Source: AR5 sp041499965 (GTDB lineage Bacteria; Methylomirabilota; Methylomirabilia; Rokubacteriales; CSP1-6). Taken from it: a stretch of DNA of 26,958 nucleotides. Below the pieces are notes generated by a model, which worked only from the letters and a program-made list of their open reading frames with translations, had not been told where the DNA came from and did no database searches. Position 1 is the stretch's first letter, and every line of letters begins with the position of its first letter. The translations under genes were made by a program, and so were the position numbers. The DNA lies in assembly GCA_041499965.1 (NCBI GenBank), contig JBGQLG010000052.1, positions 1 through 26,958 of the forward strand. The letters are read 5' to 3'. Below, piece after piece: positions 23,094-26,958 of the stretch.

Positions 23094-24068
23094 ATGCGCA
23101 CCTACCTGCTGAGGCGGCTGCTCGAGATCGTGCCGACGGTCCTCATGATCACCCTGGTGGTGTTCGTGATGATGCGCTCGATCCCCGGCGATCCGGTCGT
23201 GGCGCTCCTCGGTGACGCCTACACCGAGGACGATGCCGTCAAGATTCGCGAGGCCTACGGGCTCGACCGGCCGGTCATCGTGCAGTACGGGATCTGGCTC
23301 GGCAAGCTCGTGCAGGGGGACTGGGGCGCCTCGATCCTCACGGGGCGCCCGGTGCTGGAGGACGTCCTCGTGCGCCTGCCGGTCACGCTCGAGCTGATCG
23401 TGCTCTCCATGGGCGTGGCGCTGCTCATCGCCGTCCCCGCCGCCATCGTCGGGGCGCTGCGCCAGAACACCTGGGCCGACTACACGGCGACCTCGATCGC
23501 CATGATCGGCGTCTCCATTCCGGAGTTCTTCATCGGCGTCCTGCTCCTGCTGGCCTTCTCGATCGGCCTCGGCGGGCTGCTGCCCAGCTCGGGGTGGGTC
23601 TACCTGCCCGGCACCTGCCCCTCGATGGTCTGCGGGGTGAGCCTGTGGGGCAACGTGCAGCACGTGCTGATGCCGGCCATCGCGCTCGGCGTGGGGCGGG
23701 CGGCCCTGCTGACGCGTCTGCTCCGGGCCAGCATGCTGGAGGTCATCCGCAGCGAGTACGTCACCACCGCCCGGGCCAAGGGGCTGGCCGAGCGGCCGGT
23801 CGTGTTCAAGCACGCGCTCAAGAACGCGCTGATCCCGACCATCACCGTCATGGGCCTGCAGGTCGGCTTCCTCATCGGCGGCGCCATCGTGATCGAGACG
23901 CTGTTCGCGATGCCCGGCCTCGGCACCTTCGGCATTGACGCGATCATCGCCCGGGACTACCAGCAGGTGCAGGGCTTCGCCCTGCTCACCGCCTTCGCCT
24001 TCGTCGTGATCAACCTCCTCGTGGACCTGACCTACACGTTCCTCGATCCGCGGATCCGCTACGCCTGA
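23094..24068 (+). CDS. ABC transporter permease, DppB/OppB type
   Basis: A 324-residue inner-membrane protein. It opens MRTYLLRRLLEIVPTVLMIT with SIPGDPVVALLGD after the first helix, the DppB hallmark. The AYGLDRPVIVQYGIWL and GDWGASILTGRPV segments follow. The EAA loop is EYVTTARAKGLAERPVVFKH, then GGAIVIETLFAMPGLGTFG and the terminal FLDPRIRYA. An unusual insert with two cysteines (YLPGTCPSMVCGVSLWG) lies in the periplasmic loop before the EAA region. It is 15 bases downstream of the binding-protein gene and 7 bases before the dppC-type gene. No ATPase genes follow. Confidence 0.95.
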   Translation: MRTYLLRRLLEIVPTVLMITLVVFVMMRSIPGDPVVALLGDAYTEDDAVKIREAYGLDRPVIVQYGIWLGKLVQGDWGASILTGRPVLEDVLVRLPVTLELIVLSMGVALLIAVPAAIVGALRQNTWADYTATSIAMIGVSIPEFFIGVLLLLAFSIGLGGLLPSSGWVYLPGTCPSMVCGVSLWGNVQHVLMPAIALGVGRAALLTRLLRASMLEVIRSEYVTTARAKGLAERPVVFKHALKNALIPTITVMGLQVGFLIGGAIVIETLFAMPGLGTFGIDAIIARDYQQVQGFALLTAFAFVVINLLVDLTYTFLDPRIRYA

Positions 24069-24075
24069 GGGTGCG

Positions 24076-25017
24076 ATGAGCGATCAATCGATCAGCGGCG
24101 GGAGCGTGAACGAGGTGGAGCTGCCGGCGGTCGGCGCCGTCGCGTGGCCGGCCGTCTCGCGCTCGGAGACGCCGTTCGCGCAGGGGCTACGCCGGCTGCG
24201 GCGCAGCCTGACCGCTCTCGTCGGCGCCGGCATCGTGGCGGTGCTGCTCGTCGTCGCCCTCTTCGCGGACGTGCTGGCGCCCCAGAGCCCGATCGCCAGC
24301 GACCAGATGCACACCTTCGCGCGCCCGAGCTGGGACCATCCGCTGGGCACCGACCAGCTCGGCCGCGACATGCTGAGCCGCGTGATCCACGGCACCCGGA
24401 TCTCGCTGCTGGTGGGCGTGTCCTCGGTGCTGCTGGCCCTGTTCGTGGGGGTGCCGCTGGGAATGATCGCGGGCTACTACGGCGGGCACGTCGACACCGC
24501 GGTGATGCGCGTCATGGACCTCGTCCTCGCCTTCCCGATCTATCTGCTGGCCGTCATCCTCATGGTCATCTTCACGCCGACGGCCGGGCTGATCGGAACG
24601 ATCAAGGTGACCGGGGCCATCGCCATCGTGCGCATCCCGATCTACGCGCGCCTGGTCCGGGGCAGCGTGCTGTCCATCAAGGAGAAGGAGTTCGTCGAGG
24701 CCTGCCGCGCCCTCGGTGCGCGGGATCCGCTGATCCTGCTGCGCCACGTGCTGCCCAACTGCCTGGCTCCGATCATCGTCACGACCACGCTCGGCATCGC
24801 CACGTCGATCATCGTGGAGGCCACGCTGTCGTTCCTGGGGCTCGGCACCCAGCCGCCGACGCCGAGCTGGGGCTGGGACCTCAAGGCCAACGTCGCCTTC
24901 ATCCAGGCCAACGCCTGGCTGTCGCTGTTCCCGGGGCTGGCGATCTTCGTGACCGTGCTCGGCTTCAACCTGTTCGGCGACGGTCTGCGCGACGCGCTCG
25001 ACCCGCGCCTGAAGTAG
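24076..25017 (+). CDS. ABC transporter permease, DppC/OppC type
   Basis: A 313-residue inner-membrane protein with a 40-residue cytoplasmic N-terminal tail (EVELPAVGAVAWPAVSRSET) before the first helix, longer than in the DppC-type protein at 7754. Landmarks are HPLGTDQLGRDMLSRVIHGT, GMIAGYYGGHVD, the EAA loop EFVEACRALGARDPLILLRH, ATLSFLGLGTQPPTPSWG and GDGLRDALDPRLK. It is the last gene of the operon; the transport ATPases must be encoded elsewhere or shared. Transcription would run into the repeat cluster at 25044-25508. Confidence 0.95.
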   Translation: MSDQSISGGSVNEVELPAVGAVAWPAVSRSETPFAQGLRRLRRSLTALVGAGIVAVLLVVALFADVLAPQSPIASDQMHTFARPSWDHPLGTDQLGRDMLSRVIHGTRISLLVGVSSVLLALFVGVPLGMIAGYYGGHVDTAVMRVMDLVLAFPIYLLAVILMVIFTPTAGLIGTIKVTGAIAIVRIPIYARLVRGSVLSIKEKEFVEACRALGARDPLILLRHVLPNCLAPIIVTTTLGIATSIIVEATLSFLGLGTQPPTPSWGWDLKANVAFIQANAWLSLFPGLAIFVTVLGFNLFGDGLRDALDPRLK

Positions 25018-25043
25018 GCCGGCCGCTGGCATCCCGAGTCAGC

Positions 25044-25346
25044 GATTCGCCGACCTGGACGGGCGCGTCGCCGGCCCGCGGCGGGGGCGGCGGGGCGAGC
25101 CCGCGGAGAGGGCTGCCGTCACGCCGATGGCTCGCCTGAATGACGCGAGCGGGGTTCGCGCGGGCCCCCCATCCCCCAGAGGGGGCTGGGTTGTCGAACA
25201 AGTCGAGCGTTGGCGGCGCGCTCACCCCGCCGAGTCGCGACGCTGGGAGCCAGGCTCGTCCTCGGTCGCGACGGCAGCCCTCTCCGCAGGCTCACCCCGC
25301 CGCCCCCGCCACGAGCCGGCGACGCGCCTGCCCAGGTCGGTGAATC
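25044..25346. repeat. 77-bp inverted repeat pair in intergenic region
   Basis: Left arm 25044-25120 (GATTCGCCGACCTGG ... GAGAGGGCTGCCGTC) and right arm 25270-25346 are reverse complements with about seven mismatches over 77 bases. The 149-base spacer (25121-25269) holds a CCCCC-AGA-GGGGG hairpin and the GC-rich element copy 2. The region between the permease stop (25017) and the binding-protein stop (25513) has no convincing gene: frames there are short, arginine/proline-rich and symmetrical because of the repeats. No transposase is present. It may be the relic of a non-autonomous mobile element or a composite dispersed repeat. Confidence 0.8.
25126..25177 (-). repeat. GC-rich intergenic element, copy 2
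   Basis: On the minus strand this reads GGGGGATGGGGGGCCCGCGC ... CAGGCGAGCCATCGG and resembles 91-153 at the other end of the window. It sits inside the spacer of the 77-bp inverted repeat. Similarity was judged by eye and includes a gap of about 7-10 bases. Confidence 0.45.
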
Positions 25347-25381
25347 TCTACTCAGGACACGAGCAGGCTGCGGACAAACCC

Positions 25382-25508
25382 GCAGGCTGCGCAAAAAGGT
25401 CCAGATGCGAGGCGGCGCCCGACAGCCGCACGCGAGGCGTACTCCTCGTACGTCGAGCGTGCGGCCGAGGGCGCCAACGAAGCAGATGGGCCTTTTTCCG
25501 CAGCCTGC
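25382..25508. repeat. 127-bp near-perfect palindrome, possible bidirectional terminator or REP-like element
   Basis: Arms 25382-25442 and 25448-25508 are reverse complements over nearly their whole length around a 5-base loop (TCCTC). Matching blocks include GCAGGCTGCG, AAAAAGG, GGCGCCC, GCCGCACGC and CGTAC. The arm ends carry AAAAAGG on one side and CCTTTTT on the other, giving a T run after a stem in both directions. It lies between two convergent genes and ends 4 bases from the stop of the binding-protein gene at 25513. A partial extra GCAGGCTGCG precedes it at 25363-25372. As far as I recall, very similar sequences recur in intergenic regions of related genomes. Confidence 0.85.
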
Positions 25509-25512
25509 CCTG

Positions 25513-26958
25513 CTACGGCGTCTTCATCCGCATGTCCTCGTACGCCGGGTACGGCACCAGGTGCTGGGTGTCGAGCATGTGCTCGGCCACGCGCGGGCCG
25601 ACGCCGCGCAGCGTGCGGTAGTCCATGATCGGCGCGAACATCGCCCGGTCGATCGTCAGCTGCTGGATGCGATGCAGCAGGGCCTCGCGCTTGCGGGGAT
25701 CACGCTCGCGGGCCTGCTGCACCGCCAGGTCGTCGATGTCGGGATAGCCACCGTAGGCGTAGCTGCCCTTGGAGTAGATGAACTCCGCCACCCGGGTGGC
25801 CGCGTTGCCGGAGTTGCCGGCGGCGACCATGAAGAGCCCGCGCAGCTTCTTCTCACGCCAGGCCGCGTAGAAGGACGCGCGCTCCATCGTACGGATGCGC
25901 ACCCGGATGCCCGCCGCGTTCAGGTAGTTCACCGCCGCCTCGGCCGTGGCGAAGAACGGCGGGATCGGCACGAATTCCCCGGCGTCGAGCCCGTTGGGGT
26001 AGCCGGCCTCGGCCAGCAGCGCCTTGGCCCTCGCGAGGTCGTAGCGGAATCCCGTGGTCTGCATCGCGAAGTCCATGACGCGGGGGATGATGATCGAGCT
26101 CGGCGGGCAGAACCCGAGACAGGACGCCTCGTTGATGGCCTGGCGGTCCAGCGCATAGTTCACGGCCAGCCGCAGCCGCTTGTCCGCCCACGGCGACTTC
26201 GGGTCCCACTGGTCGGCGAACTCGATCCAGTAGATCGACGCGTGCTTGGAGGGCACGAGCTGTAGCTTCGGATCGCGGCGGACGTTCTCGGCGTCCTCGC
26301 CGTCGAGGGCGAAGCCGATGTCCGCCTCGCCCCGCTTGAGCATGGCCACCCGCGTGGTGCCCTCGGGGACGCTCTTCATGACCAGCCGTTTGACGTTGGG
26401 CACTTTGCGCCAGTACCCGGTGAACGCCTCCAGCACCACCTCCACGCCGGGCGCGTGGCTCACGAACTTGTAGGGCCCGGCGCCGATCGGGTGCCTGCGA
26501 AAGCCGTCGTCGCCCACCTGGGTGACGTACTTCTTCGGCACCACAAGACCGGCCGCCGTCGCCGTCGTGCCGTAGAACGTCATGAAGTCGGGCCACGGCT
26601 CCTTCAGGTGGAAGCGAATGATCGCGGGATCCACGATCTCGACCTGGCGAACCCGCGCCTGAAGCTCGGTGGCGCCGGCGCCCTTGTAGCGCTCGAAGCT
26701 GAACTTCACGTCGTCGGTCGTGACCGGATCGCCGCTGTGGAAGCGGATCCCGCGCCGGAGCCGGAACTCGTAGACGAGCCCGTCGGGGCTCTCCGTCCAC
26801 GACTCGGCCAGGCTGTTGCCGACCTTCTGCCCGGGCAGCGGGCGCACCAGCGCGTCGTGCAGCGCGTACAGGATGCCGAACGGGGTGATCTGCGGCGGCG
26901 CCGTGGAGGGATCGAACCAGCTCGGCGCGATCGTGACGTGCCAGGCGATGACCGCTTC
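25513..26958 (-). CDS. ABC transporter substrate-binding protein, family 5, N terminus beyond window
   Basis: 481 residues are visible, and the frame is open to the right edge, so the gene is partial and its start and signal peptide lie outside. At the edge it reads AWHVTIAPSWFDPSTAPPQI, the usual beginning of the mature domain. Then come AESWTESPDGLVYEFRLRRG, IRFHSGDPVTTDDVKFSFER, IGAGPYKFVSHAPGVEVVLE and RLRLAVNYALDRQAINEASC, all family 5 landmarks. It is a third binding protein in this window, convergent with the second importer operon. Its stop is 4 bases from the 127-bp palindrome. Which permeases it serves cannot be seen. An internal GTG at 26847 is not the true start. Confidence 0.95.
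   Translation of the reverse strand, partial: EAVIAWHVTIAPSWFDPSTAPPQITPFGILYALHDALVRPLPGQKVGNSLAESWTESPDGLVYEFRLRRGIRFHSGDPVTTDDVKFSFERYKGAGATELQARVRQVEIVDPAIIRFHLKEPWPDFMTFYGTTATAAGLVVPKKYVTQVGDDGFRRHPIGAGPYKFVSHAPGVEVVLEAFTGYWRKVPNVKRLVMKSVPEGTTRVAMLKRGEADIGFALDGEDAENVRRDPKLQLVPSKHASIYWIEFADQWDPKSPWADKRLRLAVNYALDRQAINEASCLGFCPPSSIIIPRVMDFAMQTTGFRYDLARAKALLAEAGYPNGLDAGEFVPIPPFFATAEAAVNYLNAAGIRVRIRTMERASFYAAWREKKLRGLFMVAAGNSGNAATRVAEFIYSKGSYAYGGYPDIDDLAVQQARERDPRKREALLHRIQQLTIDRAMFAPIMDYRTLRGVGPRVAEHMLDTQHLVPYPAYEDMRMKTP

Noticed and set aside
19032..23813. A very long open frame on the minus strand (about 1590 codons)
   Set aside because: It lies opposite hsdM, the UreG-like gene, a binding protein and a permease, all with clear motifs. 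Its product is rich in His, Arg and Asp without domains, as expected for the shadow of GC-rich genes.
25018..25512. Short Arg/Pro-rich frames in the repeat cluster
   Set aside because: They mirror the inverted repeats and lack ribosome sites or conserved motifs.
1..26958. CRISPR array
   Set aside because: No short regularly spaced repeats were seen; the repeats found are single palindromes or pairs.

Overview
The window is very GC-rich bacterial DNA with short intergenic gaps. Its gene content consists of several family 5 solute-binding protein / Dpp-type permease sets, an amidohydrolase-2 protein, a CoxL-like molybdoenzyme and small two-cysteine secreted proteins. This resembles soil Candidatus Rokubacteria / Methylomirabilota genomes known from metagenomes. 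That placement is inferred from gene style only, because no rRNA, tRNA or universal marker gene is visible.

Layout. 1-206: a GC-rich intergenic element with a C/G-run hairpin. 207-1565 (-): a STAS-domain protein followed by a metallo-beta-lactamase-fold hydrolase. 1653-4275 (+): a small lipoprotein abutting a form II CoxL-type molybdenum hydroxylase large subunit without its FAD and FeS partners. 4314-6776 (+): a membrane sensor histidine kinase. 6813-7584 (-): a decayed permease tail, a small secreted two-Cys protein and a dimeric alpha/beta-barrel protein. 7754-11148 (-): a peptide/nickel-type ABC importer (binding protein, DppB, DppC) with no ATPases. 11201-12655 (+): an amidohydrolase, divergent from the importer. 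12662-14203 (-): a rhomboid protease and a lipoprotein with three internal repeats.

14218-20124 is an apparent island bounded by two direct copies of a ~192-bp repeat (about 96 % identical). Each copy carries a fragment of an acyl-adenylating (AMP-ligase) gene. Between the copies base and codon use is visibly less GC-rich, and the genes are a FIST-domain sensor, a GAF-histidine kinase-receiver-adenylate/guanylate cyclase protein, a small zinc-ribbon protein and a type I methyltransferase (HsdM) cut off at the right-hand repeat. The reading frame of hsdM stays open through the repeat, the ligase fragment and a 55-residue basic protein with a VRGG motif. A UreG-like GTPase follows; it has a ~170-residue N-terminal extension and lacks the segment that carries the metal-binding CPH motif of UreG.

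21462-25017 (+) is a second importer (binding protein, DppB, DppC), again without ATPases. 25018-25512 has no gene but is packed with repeats: a 77-bp inverted repeat around a GC-rich element that resembles the one at the window start, then a 127-bp near-perfect palindrome that ends 4 bases from the stop of a third binding protein. That last gene (-) runs off the right edge.

Overall most genes concern uptake of small peptides or other organic solutes and their catabolism, with several signalling proteins. The most unusual parts are the repeat-bounded signalling/hsdM island, the UreG-like protein and the palindromic repeat cluster.
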